DNA of 64,000 bases. Origin: Amaurobius ferox (taxonomy: Eukaryota > Arthropoda > Arachnida > Araneae > Amaurobiidae). How positions within the stretch are numbered: the stretch's first letter is position 1; every line of letters starts with the position of its first letter. The DNA lies in NCBI GenBank assembly GCA_951213105.1, contig OX578134.1:136628293-136692292 (forward strand). The letters run 5' to 3'. A program made the translations under genes and the position numbers. This document shows, piece after piece, positions 45,317-58,002 of this stretch. The notes under the pieces were generated by a model. The model was not told where the DNA came from and ran no database searches. It saw only the letters and a program-made list of their open reading frames with translations.

Positions 45317-48300
45317 CTAGCAGCATACCCGTTCTTCGTACGGAGTATATAATATAAAGAAACTTAAAATTCATAATCATGCCCAAATTCTTATAGTATA
45401 CTAAATGACATGTTTAATCAAAATATTCTGTTAAAATATTTAATATAATGCTCCTAAAAAGAAGTTTAAGAATCTCTGTTCTCGCTATATAAAATTATCT
45501 TCATGGACATATCTGAAGAATAAAACATCTTGGACCCCTTATGTAAGCAAATATAAAAAAAAATATGGAATTGAATCAATATATGCAAAATAAAAGCGTT
45601 AAAATTGGATGGGACCCGTACTAATTATATACGCGAATATTAGAAAATATAGCCTGTATTAGTAGATTACATGTATAAATTGAAAATACCAATAAACCCG
45701 TAATCTTTAAATCTGAAGACAGTCATTTATTCCAATATATGTCAAAATTAAAGTGCTAAAATTACATGGGAAGATATACACGTACTACTTATAATGTCCG
45801 ATTATTAGTAGAAGATTACCCGTTTTGCAATATGAGTCACAAATGTTTTTTGGTAAAATACAACAGACGACGTAATAAATTGAATATATAATTAATCCCC
45901 TTAATCTTCATACCAGAAGACTGTACTTGATTCCAATATATATGCCAATATATGTCAAAATATATGCCAATATACCTGTACAACTTATATTCTCGTAGGT
46001 TAGAAGATATACCCGTGCATTCCTAGAAGATTACTCGTACAACGTACAATATGCGTGTGTCAGCAATTTTTGCCGCAATAAAACAATGGCGTAATAACTT
46101 AAAAATATCAATAATCCCTGAATCAATAATTCCGGAAAATATCAATAATAATAATGTTTAAACCTGAAGAGTATAATTGATATTATCCAGTCCAAAATGA
46201 AAAGGCAATGAAATTTATTTTATATACATATCTTCATTATTCAAATCGGAAAGGATTTAATAAAAATCGTCTGCCGCATAAACACATTGGATTTAAATCC
46301 GTTGCTAAGCGACATGATATCATTTGCTTCAAATAAATTGGTAGAAAAAATATCGTCTAAATAGTTATATTTCTATGGAACATTTGGCGACAGTTTCGTC
46401 AAATTAGCGACATTTTAAAAAATCGCCAAATTTATCGCCAAGTGGGACTGTAGAACTGACAGTTCCACTTTGCGACAAATTGACGAAATATCATCACAAT
46501 ACTATCCCCTAACAAAAAACAATGAATATCATTTATGTAGCGCAATTTTATCAATTTCAAGATATTTTTATAGATTTGAAAACATTTTTATCAATTTGGT
46601 GACATTTTAAAAATTCGCTAAATGTATTACTAAGTAGGATGGTTGGTCTGACAGATAAATGCTAACCAAACATCATTTCAGTACTCTCTTCTAACAAAAC
46701 AAAAAAAATTTCATTGATATGTAGAAGACCCAAGCCACACGACCAACCCGAAGGTTTATGGCAGCTGTTTGTGTGTCGTTTATATCAATTTGGCGACATT
46801 TCCGTCAATTTGGCAAAGTTTAAGAAAAGTTGTCAAATTAGCGATATCCCTCCAAATTCGTAGCTTTGAATTTGCAGATCTGAATGAAACATTCTTATCC
46901 CGTTTCAATATACTAAATGAAAACACTACAATTGTATTAGAAGATATACCCGCTCTACTCTTTTTCTGTTTCAACAATCGGCTATATGAATTTATTGGCT
47001 AAACACAATATATGAGTTTAGTAGCTAAATACGATATAAGCTTGAAAACTCTTTGCCAAAATAAATGAAATTGATGTACGCAGTCAGCAATTAATATAAT
47101 TAAAAGAAAAATCAAACCGTCCATTCATAAGATATACTTTTATATCCATTTATCCATTTATTTATTATTTAAATCGAAAAAAAATAATAAAAACATTAAC
47201 AAACACATTTAATTTAATTGCGATGCCGAGCAACATGATATATCCTCCTAAAATGTTAAAATTTATTAACCACTAACAGCACACCCGTTATTCGTACGGA
47301 GTGTATAATTTAAAGAAACTTAAAGTTCGCAATCATGTGCAAATTATGTTAAAATATTAAATTTATTGCTCCTAAAGAGAAGTTTAAGAATATATGTTCT
47401 CACTATGCAAAATTATCTTCACGATCAGATCTGAAGAATAAAACATCCTGCCCCCTTTTGTAAGCAAATTTACAGAAGAAAAAATAGGAATTGAATGAAT
47501 ATATGCAACCCCGTACTAATTATATTGTCGCAGATCAGAAAATATGCCAATGTGTTAGTAGAAGATTACCCGTTATTTGCCAAAATAAAAGAGATGACGT
47601 AATAAATTGAAAACATCAATAATATCCGTACTCTTTATACCAGAAGGTCGTAATTGATTCCAATATATGCCAATATATATCAAAACATATGTCAATATAC
47701 CTGTACTACTTATATTCTCGTAGATTAAAAGATATACACGTGTATTTGTAGAAGATTCGTACAACATACAATATATGAGTTTAAACAATTTTTGTCATAA
47801 TAAAATAATTGCATAATAACTTGAAAATATCAATAATCCTTGAATCAATAATCCCCGAAAATATAAATAATAATAATTTTTAAACCTGAAGACCGTAATT
47901 GATATTATCCAGTCAAAAATGCTATAAGAAAAATCAAATCGTTCTTTTCTAAAATATATTTTTATATCCATTTATTTATTATTCAAATCGAAAAAATAAT
48001 TATTAAAATTAACAGACAGATTTAATTTAATTGCGTTTCTGAGTAACATGATATATGATAGAATCTTATAACATGTTAAATATGTCATGTCTTATAACAT
48101 AAACTGCGAAATTAAATAACGATTTTGATTTCTCTATACTTCTCATTGTTCCGTAAAAGCTTGTTTTAAATAAACCATGAACCATGGAGATAGATTTCCC
48201 CTTTAAATCATGTTTCAAACAATTCATGTTTTCAGAAAGTGACTAATTAACGCAAAAAATCTCCCATCAAACTCAGAGATTAAATTTTAATTCACTTTCA

Positions 48301-48648
48301 AACGATTTTCAAGCTTTTCGTTTGGATAAACCACGGAGTTAGGGAGTAGAACTCCTAGGAAAAAGTTCCGTTTTTCATTAATATCTCGACAACCCCAAGT
48401 CTTAGAAACTCGAAACTTGGACAAAAGTTATGAGGGGATATTTCAAGGCTATTCACCAAATTTCATTAAATTCGGTTCAGCCGTTTTTCCGTGATGATGA
48501 GACAAACGAAAATTTCGTTTTTTACTAATATCTCGAGAACCACTGGTCGTAGAAACTCAAAACACGGATATAATTTTAAGTGGGGCTATTTCTGGGCTAC
48601 CTACAAAATTTCATCAAATTCGGTTCAGCCGTTCTCCCGTGATGGTGT

Positions 48649-48698
<50 letters not shown>

Positions 48699-48718
48699 TT
48701 TTCATTTTTATTTATATA
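45317..48718 (-). mobile_element. Helitron-like unit C, complete
   Basis: Minus strand. The 3' CTAG is at 45320-45317 with the same terminal hairpin, and the head with (TCTG)n lies at about 48655-48718. The first bases are TATATAAATA rather than TCTATATAAATA, two bases shorter, and abut CTAG of unit D without spacer. Same composite form as A: module 1 (48718-47273) ends in the decayed terminus, module 2 is 47272-45317. A deletion of about 24 bases relative to D lies near 47576. No insert at the site used in A. Confidence 0.82.
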
Positions 48719-51700
48719 CTAGCAGCATACCCGTTCTTCGTACGGAGTATATAATATAAAGAAACTTGAAATTCATAATCATGCCCAAATTCTTATAGTA
48801 TACTAAATGACATGTTTAATCAAAATATTCTGTTAAAATATTTAATATAATGCTCCTAAAAAGAAGTTTAAGAATCTCTGTTCTCGCTATATAAAATTAT
48901 CTTCATAGACATATCTGAAGAATAAAACATCTTGGACCCCTTATGTAAGCAAATATAAAAAAAATATGGAATTGAATCAATATATGCAAAATAAAAGCGT
49001 TAAAATTGTATGGGACCCGTACTAATTTTATACGCGAATATTAGAAAATATAACCTGTATTAGTAGATTACATGTATAAATTGAAAATACCAATAAACCC
49101 GTAATCTTTAAATCTGAAGACAGTCATTTATTCCAATATATGTCAAAATTAAAGTGCTAAAATTATATGGGAAGATATACACGTACTACTTATAATGTCC
49201 GATTATTAGTAGAAGATTACCCGTTTTGCAATATGAGTCACAAATGTTTTTTGGTAAAATACAACAGACGACGTAATAAATTGAATATATAATTAATCCC
49301 CTTAATCTTCATACCAGAAGACTGTACTTGATTCCAATATATATGCCAATATATGTCAAAATATATGCCAATATACCTGTACTACTTATATTCTCGTAGG
49401 TCAGAAGATATACCCGTGCATTCCTAGAAGATTACTCGTACAACGTACAATATGCGTGTGTCAGCAATTTTTGCCGCAATAAAACAATGGCGTAATAACT
49501 TAAAAATATCAATAATCCCTGAATCAATAATTCCGGAAAATATCAATAATAATAATGTTTAAACCTGAAGAGTATAATTGATATTATCCAGTCCAAAATG
49601 AAATGGCAATGAAATTTATTTTATATACATATCTTCATTATTCAAATCGGAAAGGATTTAATAAAAATCGTCTGCCGCATAAACACATTGGATTTAAATC
49701 CGTTGCTAAGCGACATGATATCATTTGCTTCAAATAAATTGGTAGAAAAAATATCGTCTAAATAGTTATATTTCTATGGAACATTTGGCGACAGTTTCGT
49801 CAAATTAGCGACATTTTAAAAAATCGCCAAATTTATCGCCAAGTGGGACTGTAGAACTGACAGTTCGACTTTGCGACAAATTGACGAAATATCATCACAA
49901 TACTATCCCCTAACAAAAAACAATTAATATCATTTATGTAGCGCAATTTTATCAATTTCAAGATATTTTTATAGATTTGAAAACATTTTTATCAATTTGG
50001 TGACATTTTAAAAATTCGCTAAATGTATTACTAAGTAGGATGGTTGGTCTGACAGAGAAATGCTAACCAAACATCATTTCAGTACTCTCTTCTAACAAAA
50101 CAAAAAAAATTTCATTGATATGTAGAAGACCCAAGCCACACGACCAACCCGAAGGTTTATGGCAGCTGTTTGTGTGTCGTTTATAACAATTTGGCGACAT
50201 TTCCGTCAATTTAGACAAGTTTAAGAAAAGTTGTCAAATTAGCGATATCCCTCCAAATTCGTAGCTTTGAATTTGCAGATCTGAATGAAACATTCTTATC
50301 CCGTTTCAATATACTAAATGAAAACACTACAATTGTATTAGAAGATATACCCGCTCTACTCTTTTTCTGTTTCAACAATCGGCTATATGAATTTATTGGC
50401 TAAACACAATATATGAGTTTAGTAGCTAAATACGATATAAGCTTGAAAACTCTTTGCCAAAATAAATGAAATTGATGTACGCAGTCAGCAATTAATATAA
50501 TTAAAAGAAAAATCAAACCGTCCATTCATAAGATATACTTTTATATCCATTTATCCATTTATTTATTATTTAAATCGAAAAAAATAATAAAAACATTAAC
50601 AAACACATTTAATTTAATTGCGATGCCGAGCAACATGATATATCCTCCTAAAATGTTAAAATTTATTAACCACTAACAGCACACCCGTTATTCGTACGGA
50701 GTGTATAATTTAAAGAAACTTAAAGTTCGCAATCATGTGCAAATTCTGTTAAAATATTAAATTTATTGCTCCTAAAGAGAAGTTTAAGAATATATGTTCT
50801 CACTATGCAAAATTATCTTCACGATCAGATCTGAAGAATAAAACATCCTGCCCCCTTTTGTAAGCAAATTTACAGAAGAAAAAATAGGAATTGAATGAAT
50901 ATATGCAACCCCGTACTAATTATATTGTCGCAGATCAGAAAATATGCCAATGTGTTAGTAGAAGATTACCCGTATTACAATATGCGTCTCAAAAATATTT
51001 GCCAAAATAAAAGAGATGACGTAATAAATTGAAAACATCAATAATATCTGTACTCTTTATACCAGAAGGTCGTAATTGATTCCAATATATGCCAATATAT
51101 ATCAAAACATATGTCAATATACCTGTACTACTTATATTCTCGTAGATTAAAAGATATACACGTGTATTTGTAGAAGATTCGTACAACATACAATATATGA
51201 GTTTAAACAATTTTTGTCATAATAAAATAATTGCATAATAACTTGAAAATATCAATAATCCTTGAATTAATAATCCCCGAAAATATAAATAATAATAATT
51301 TTTAAACCTGAAGACCGTAATTGATATTATCCAGTCAAAAATGCTATAAGAAAAATCAAATCGTTCTTTTCTAAAATATATTTTTATATCCATTTATTTA
51401 TTATTCAAATCGAAAAAATAATTATTAAAATTAACAGACAGATTTAATTTAATTGCGTTTCTGAGTAACATGATATAAGATAGAATCTTATAACATGTTA
51501 AATATGTCATGTCTTATAACATAAACTGCGAAATTAAATAACGATTTTGATTTCTCTATACTTTTCATTGTTCCGTAAAAGCTTGTTTTAAATAAACCAT
51601 GAACCATGGAGATAGATTTCCCCTTTAAATCATGTTTCAAACATTTCATGTTTTCAGAAAGTGACTAATTAACGCAAAAAATCTCCCATCAAACTCAGAG

Positions 51701-52070
51701 ATTAAATTTTAATTCACTTTCAAACGATTTTCAAGCTTTTCGTTTGGATAAACCACGGAGTTAGGGAGTAGAACTCCTAGGGAAAAGTTCCGTTTTTCAT
51801 TAATATCTCGACAACCCCAGGTCTTAGAAACTCGAAACTTGGACAAAATTTATGGGGGGATATTTCAAGGCTATTCACCAAATTTCATTAAATTCGGTTC
51901 AGCCATTTTTCCGTGATGATGAGACAAACGAAAATTTCGTTTTTTACTAATATCTCGAGAACCACTGGTCGTAGAAACTCAAAACACGGATATAATTTTA
52001 AGTGGGGCTATTTCTGGGCTACCCACAAAATTTCATCAAATTCGGTTCAGCCGTTCTCCCGTGATGGTGT

Positions 52071-52132
<62 letters not shown>

Positions 52133-52154
52133 TTTTCATTTTTATTTATATAGA
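48719..52154 (-). mobile_element. Helitron-like unit D, complete
   Basis: Minus strand, 5' TC at 52154-52153 and 3' CTAG at 48722-48719. Module boundary (decayed TTAG terminus) at 50676-50673. Its 73-residue internal frame is identical to that of unit A, which shows very little divergence. Its TCTG array is longer than in A. Confidence 0.82.
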
Positions 52155-53658
52155 TAGAAGATATACAAACTGGATCGCGATATTTTATTCAGATCTGCGA
52201 ATTTAGAGCAACGAATTTGGCTGCATATCGCTAACTTGGCAAATTTCTTAAAAGTTGCCAAATTGATTGAAATGTCCGCAAATTGATAAAAATGACGTAA
52301 ATCAATGAATTTTATTTTGTTTTGTTAAAAGAAAGTACTGAAATGGTGTTTCGTTAGCATTTGTCTGTCAGTCCAACCGCCCTACTTAGTAACCCATTTA
52401 GCGAATTTTTAAAATGTCACCAAATTGATAAAAATATTTATAAATCCATAAAAATATTTTGAAATTGATAAATTGCCCTAAATAAACGAAATTGTGTTTT
52501 TTTTTAGGGGATAATATTTTGATGATGGTTCGTCAATTTATCGCCAAGTGGGACTGTCAGTTCTACAGTCCCACTTGGCGATAAATTTGGCGACTTTTTA
52601 AAATGTCGCCAAATCTTCATTAGAGATATTCAGACGATATTTTGACCACCAATTTACTTGAAGCAAATCATAACATGTTGCTTAACAGCGGATTTAAATT
52701 TAATGTGTTTATGAGGAAGAATATTTTTATTAAATCTTTTCCGATTTTAATGATGAAGATATGTATATAAAATAAATTTCATTGCCATCGTATTTTTGAC
52801 TGGATAATATCAATTACGATCTTCATGTTTAAACATTATTATTACTGATGTTTTCGGGGATTATTGATTCAGAGATTATTGATATTTTCAATTTCTTATG
52901 GCATTGTTTTATTGGGGCAAAAATTATTGAAACTCATATATTGTACGTTGTACGAGTAATCTTCTACAAATGCACGGGTATATCTTCTAATGTAAGAGAA
53001 TATAAGTAGTACATGTATATTGGCATATATTGGAATCAAGCCTTCCGGTATGAAGATTACGGGGATTATTGATATTTTTAATTTATTAAGTAATCTGTTA
53101 TATATTGGCAAAAATTTTTCAAACTAAATATTATAATACGGGTAATCTTTTACTAACACTAGGACATATCTTCTAATCTATGACATTATAAGAAGTACGG
53201 GTTTATCTTCCCATATAATTTTAGCACTTTCATTTGGGCACATATTGGAATTAATTACTGCCTACTGATTTAAAGATTACGGATTTATTGATATTTTCAA
53301 TTTATATATGTAATCTACTAATACAGGTTATATCTTCTCATATTCGCGTATATAAGTGGTACGGGTCCCATACAATACGCTATTATTTTGCATATATTGA
53401 TTCAATTCCATACTTTTTATAAATTTGCTTACAAAGAAGGCGAGGATATTTTATTCTTCAGATTTACCCGTGAAGATAACAGCCATATAACGAGAACAGC
53501 CATTCCTTAACTTCTTTTTAGGAGCATTATGTTAAATATTTTAACAGAATATTTTGATTAAGAATGCCATTAAGTATATTATAGGAATTTGCACATGATT
53601 GTGAATTTTAAGTTTATTTATATTATATACTCCGTACGAAGAACGGGTATGCTGCTAG
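52155..53658 (+). mobile_element. Helitron-like unit B/E, right half
   Basis: Continues unit B where it stopped: B ends at the part matching A near 42675, and this half begins at the part matching A near 42685 ('TTCAGATCTGCGAATTTAGAG'). It runs to its own 3' hairpin and CTAG at 53655-53658. Contains a perfect 22-bp-arm hairpin at 52536-52586. Divergence from A matches that of the left half. Confidence 0.78.
52536..52586. other. Perfect long internal hairpin of the Helitron-like units
   Basis: Arms 52536-52557 and 52565-52586 are exact complements over 22 bases around TCGCCAAGTGGGACTGT, with loop CAGTTCT. The same hairpin, with a few arm mismatches, is present in A (about 43200-43245), C, D and F. 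Confidence 0.93.
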
Positions 53659-53680
53659 TCTATATAAATAAAAATGAAAA

Positions 53681-53746
<66 letters not shown>

Positions 53747-56700
53747 ACACCATCACGGGAGAACGGCTGAACCGAATTTGATGAAATTTTGTGGGTAGCC
53801 CAGAAATAGCCCCACTTAAAATTATATCTGTGTTTTGAGTTTCTACGACCAGTGGTTCTCGAGATATTAGTAAAAAACGAAATTTGCGTTTGTCTCATCA
53901 TCACGGAAAAACGGCTGAACCGAATTTAATGAAATTTGGTGAATAGCCTTGAAATATACCCCCATAACTTTTGTCCAAGTTTCGAGTTTCTAAGACCTGG
54001 GGTTGTCGAGATATTAATGAAAAACGGAACTTTTTCCTAGGAGTTCTACTCCCTAACTCCGTGGTTTATCCAAACGAAAAGCTTGAAAATCGTTTGAAAG
54101 TGAATTAAAATTTAATCTCTGAGTTTGATGGGAGATTTTTTGCGTTAATTAGTCACTTTCTGAAAACATGAATTGTTTGAAACATGATTTAAAGGGGAAA
54201 TCTATCTCCATGGTTCATGGTTTATTTAAAACAAGCTTTTACGGAACAATGAGAAGTATAGAGAAATCAAAATCGTTATTTAATTTCGCAGTTTATGTTA
54301 TAAGACATGACACATTTAACATGTTATAAGATTCTATCTTATATCATGTTACTCAGAAACGCAATTAAATTAAATCTGTCTGTTAATTTTAATAATTATT
54401 TTTTCGATTTGAATAATAAATAAATGGATATAAAAATATATTTTAGAAAAGAACGATTTGATTTTTCTTATAGCATTTTTGACTGGATAATATCAATTAC
54501 GGTCTTCAGGTTTAAAAATTATTATTATTTATATTTTCGGGGATTATTGATTCAAGGATTATTGATATTTTCAAGTTATTATGCAATTATTTTATTATGA
54601 CAAAAATTGTTTAAACTCATATATTGTATGTTGTACGAATCTTCTACAAATACACGTGTATATCTTTTAATCTACGAGAATTTAAGTAGTACAGGTATAT
54701 TGACATATGTTTTGATATATATTGGCATATATTGGAATCAATTACGACCTTCTGGTATAAAGAGTACGGATATTATTGATGTTTTCAATTTATTACGTCA
54801 TCTCTTTTATTTTGGCAAATATTTTTGAGACGCATATTGTAATACGGGTAATCTTCTACTAACACATTGGCATATTTTCTGATCTGCGACAATATAATTA
54901 GTACGGGGTTGCATATATTCATTCAATTCCTATTTTTTCTTCTGTAAATTTGCTTACAAAAGGGGGCAGGATGTTTTATTCTTCAGATCTGATCGTGAAG
55001 ATAATTTTACATAGTGTGAACATATATTCTTAAATTTCTCTTTAGGAGCAATAAATTTAATATTTTAACAGAATTCGCACATGATTGCGAAATTTAAGTT
55101 TCTTTAAATTATACACTCCGTACGAATAACGGGTGTGCTGTTAGTGGTTAAAAATTTTAACATTTTAGGAGGATATATCATGTTGCTCGGCATCGCAATT
55201 AAATTAAATGTGTTTGTTAATGTTTTTGTTATTTTTTTTCGATTTAAATAATAAATAAATGGATAAATGGATATAAAAGTATATCTTATGAATGGACGGT
55301 TTGATTTTTCTTTTAATTATATTAATTGCTGACTGCGTACATCAATTTCATTTATTTTGGCAAAGAGTTTTCAAGCTTATATCGTATTTAGCTACTAAAC
55401 TCATGTATTGTGTTTAGCCAATAAATTCATATAGCCGATTGTTGAAACAGAAAAAGAGTAGAGCGGGTATATCTTCTAATACAATTGTAGTGTTTTCATT
55501 TAGTATATTGAAACCGGATAAGAATGTTTCATTCAGATCTGCAAATTCAAAGCTACGAATTTGGAGGGATATCGCTAATTTGACAACTTTTCTTAAACTT
55601 TTCCAAATTGACGGAAATGTCGCCAAATTGATATAAACGACACACAAACAGCTGCCATAAACCTTCGGGTTGGTCGTGTGGCTTGGGTCTTCTACATATC
55701 AATGAAATTTTTTTTTGTTTTGTTAGAAGAGAGTACTGAAATGATGTTTGGTTAGCATTTCTCTGTCAGACCAACCATCCTACTTAGTAATACATTTAGC
55801 GAATTTTTAAAATGTCACCAAATTGATAAAAATGTTTTCAAATCTATAAAAATAACTTGAAATTGATAAAATTGCGCTACATAAATGATATTAATTGTTT
55901 TTTGTTAGAGGATAATATTGTGATGATATTTCGTCAATTTGTCGCAAAGTGGAACTGTCAGTTCTACAGTCCCACTTGGCGATAAATTTGGCGATTTTTT
56001 AAAATGTCGCTAATTTGACGAAACTGTCGCCAAATGTTCCATAGAAATATAACTATTTAGACGATATTTTTTCTACCAATTTATTTGAAGCAAATGATAT
56101 CATGTCGCTTAGCAACGGATTTAAATCCAATGTGTTTATGCGGCAGACGATTTTTATTAAATCCTTTCCGATTTGAATAATGAAGATATGTATATAAAAT
56201 AATATTCATTGCCATTTCATTTTGGACTGGATAATATCAATTATACTCTTCAGGTTTAAACATTATTATTATTGATATTTTCCGGAATTATTGATTCAGG
56301 GATTATTGATATTTTTAAGTTATTACGCCATTGTTTTATTGCGGCAAAAATTGCTGACACACGCATATTGTACGTTGTACGAGTAATCTTCTAGGAATGC
56401 ACGGGTATATCTTCTAACCTACGAGAATATAAGTAGTACAGGTATATTGGCATATATTTTGACATATATTGGCATATATATTGGAATCAAGTACAGTCTT
56501 CTGGTATGAAGATTAAGGGGATTAATTATATATTCAATTTATTACGTCGTCTGTTGTATTTTACCAAAAAACATTTGTGACTCATATTGCAAAACGGGTA
56601 ATCTTCTACTAATAATCGGACATTATAAGTAGTACGTGTATATCTTCCCATGTAATTTTAGCACTTTAATTTTGACATATATTGGAATAAATGACTGTCT

Positions 56701-57099
56701 TCAGATTTAAAGATTACGGGTTTATTGGTATTTTCAATTTATACATGTAATCTACTAATACAGGTTATATTTTCTAATATTCGCGTATATAATTAGTACG
56801 GGTCCCATATAATTTTAACGCTTTTATTTTGCATATATTGATTCAATTCCATATTTTTTTTATATTTGCTTACATAAGGAGTCCAAGATGTTTTATTCTT
56901 CAGATATGTCCATGAAGATAATTTTATATAGCGAGAACAGAGATTCTTAAACTTCTTTTTAGGAGCATTATATTAAATATTTTAACAGAATATTTTGATT
57001 AAACATGTCATTTAGTATACTATAAGAATTTGGGCATGATTATGAATTTCAAGTTTCTTTATATTATATACTCCGTACGAAGAACGGGTATGCTGCTAG
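53659..57099 (+). mobile_element. Helitron-like unit F, complete
   Basis: Starts TCTATATAAATAAA directly at the CTAG of the B/E unit and ends CTAG at 57096-57099, followed by T. Fifteen TCTG units. Composite like A, with module 1 (53659-55144) ending in ACTCCGTACGAATAACGGG plus TGTGCTGTTAG. Its 73-residue frame differs from that of A by one residue. The empty site for the 62-bp insert is intact at about 55641-55656. Confidence 0.82.
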
Positions 57100-57416
57100 T
57101 ACTATATATAATGAAGTTCGGATAGGATTTAGAAATGCGGAAAAGTGCTGTTCGTTTACAGAAAACTGAAACGAAAACTAAAATAACTCAGGATCAAATG
57201 CAATGGAGCCTTAGAATATTGAATCAAAATATTACTTAAAGCACGTGTGAGAAAATGTGTGTAATTACTTTTTTTTAACCTTATAGGAGCGCAGAATGTT
57301 CCATATAAATTTAAAAAAACTGAGAATGTATTTCAAAAGCTTATTTGTAGCATAAAATTTTATTTCAACGGAATTTGGTTCTCTGATTCATTGCTTAACA
57401 TTGGCTAACCTGTAAA
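57100..57416. other. Gene-free flank of the Helitron cluster
   Basis: Unique-looking AT-rich sequence, no structure recognised. Confidence 0.5.
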
Positions 57417-57425
57417 TGTCTCACT

Positions 57426-57590
57426 GTCCCAGCGGTAGATTGAACTTTGGATCTTCGAACTTGTCAGCCGATGCCCCAAGCATTAAGTTACTAGGCCAAG
57501 AATATGTGTTCTTTTTCTTAAAGTAGACCCTATAATCTCCTCCCTCTGGAGTCAGATTGGAGTGAAACTGTCAATCTAAACGACTACCTT
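57426..57590 (-). mobile_element. tRNA-derived SINE copy 1 of 3
   Basis: tRNA-like module 57497-57426 on the minus strand, 72 nt, with the left acceptor half mutated (GGCCTAG) and the right half CTGGGAC. The leader (57590-57498) holds 'GGGTCTACTTTAAGAAAAAG', the same position as 'GAGTTCACTTYGA' in the other copies. Confidence 0.7.
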
Positions 57591-57767
57591 CATATTTTCC
57601 GATTCTTTTTATCCAATATAGCATGTTATTTGGTCATGGTATTGAATCTAGTACCATAATTCACAGGGTGTACTGAAAAATTGTAACTGGCTCTATCTCC
57701 TACCACCATCACCATTGCATCTGACTTTCAGGGTTAATTTGTTCAGGAGATATATAAAGGTATCACT

Positions 57768-57845
57768 GTCCCAGACTGCGATGGAACTATCGATCTTCGA
57801 CCTGGTCAGTTGATGCTCTAACTATTGAGCTACTGGGACAATCTG
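57768..57845 (-). mobile_element. tRNA-derived SINE copy 2 of 3
   Basis: 72-nt tRNA-like module, 57839-57768, with a perfect 7-bp acceptor-like stem GTCCCAG/CTGGGAC and A box TAGCTCAATAG. Its B box is weak. Followed on the + strand by the leader fragment of about 40 bases before copy 3. Confidence 0.72.
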
Positions 57846-57885
57846 CAGAATAAATCTGTTTTTATGCCACTATAAAGATATCACT

Positions 57886-58002
57886 GTCCCAGCCGGGGAT
57901 TGAACTACGGATCTTCGAACTAGCCAACCAATGCTCTAAATATTAAGCTACTGGGACAAGATTCTAAATTCTTCTCGTCGGAGTAAACCTTATAAGCGTT
58001 TT
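57886..58002 (-). mobile_element. tRNA-derived SINE copy 3 of 3
   Basis: 72-nt module, 57957-57886, again with perfect 7-bp GTCCCAG/CTGGGAC stem, A box TAGCTTAATAT and B box AGTTCAATCCC. Leader 58002-57958 reads 'AAGGTTTACTCCGACGAGAAG'. The three copies share a 'TAAAGRTATCACT' flank on the + strand side. Confidence 0.75.

Noticed and set aside
57886..57957. Genuine tRNA genes at 57.4-58.0 kb, 25.4-25.9 kb and 4.1 kb
   Set aside because: Box sequences and the anticodon arm are irregular, the copies diverge from each other, and all share the same long leader, which marks them as SINEs.
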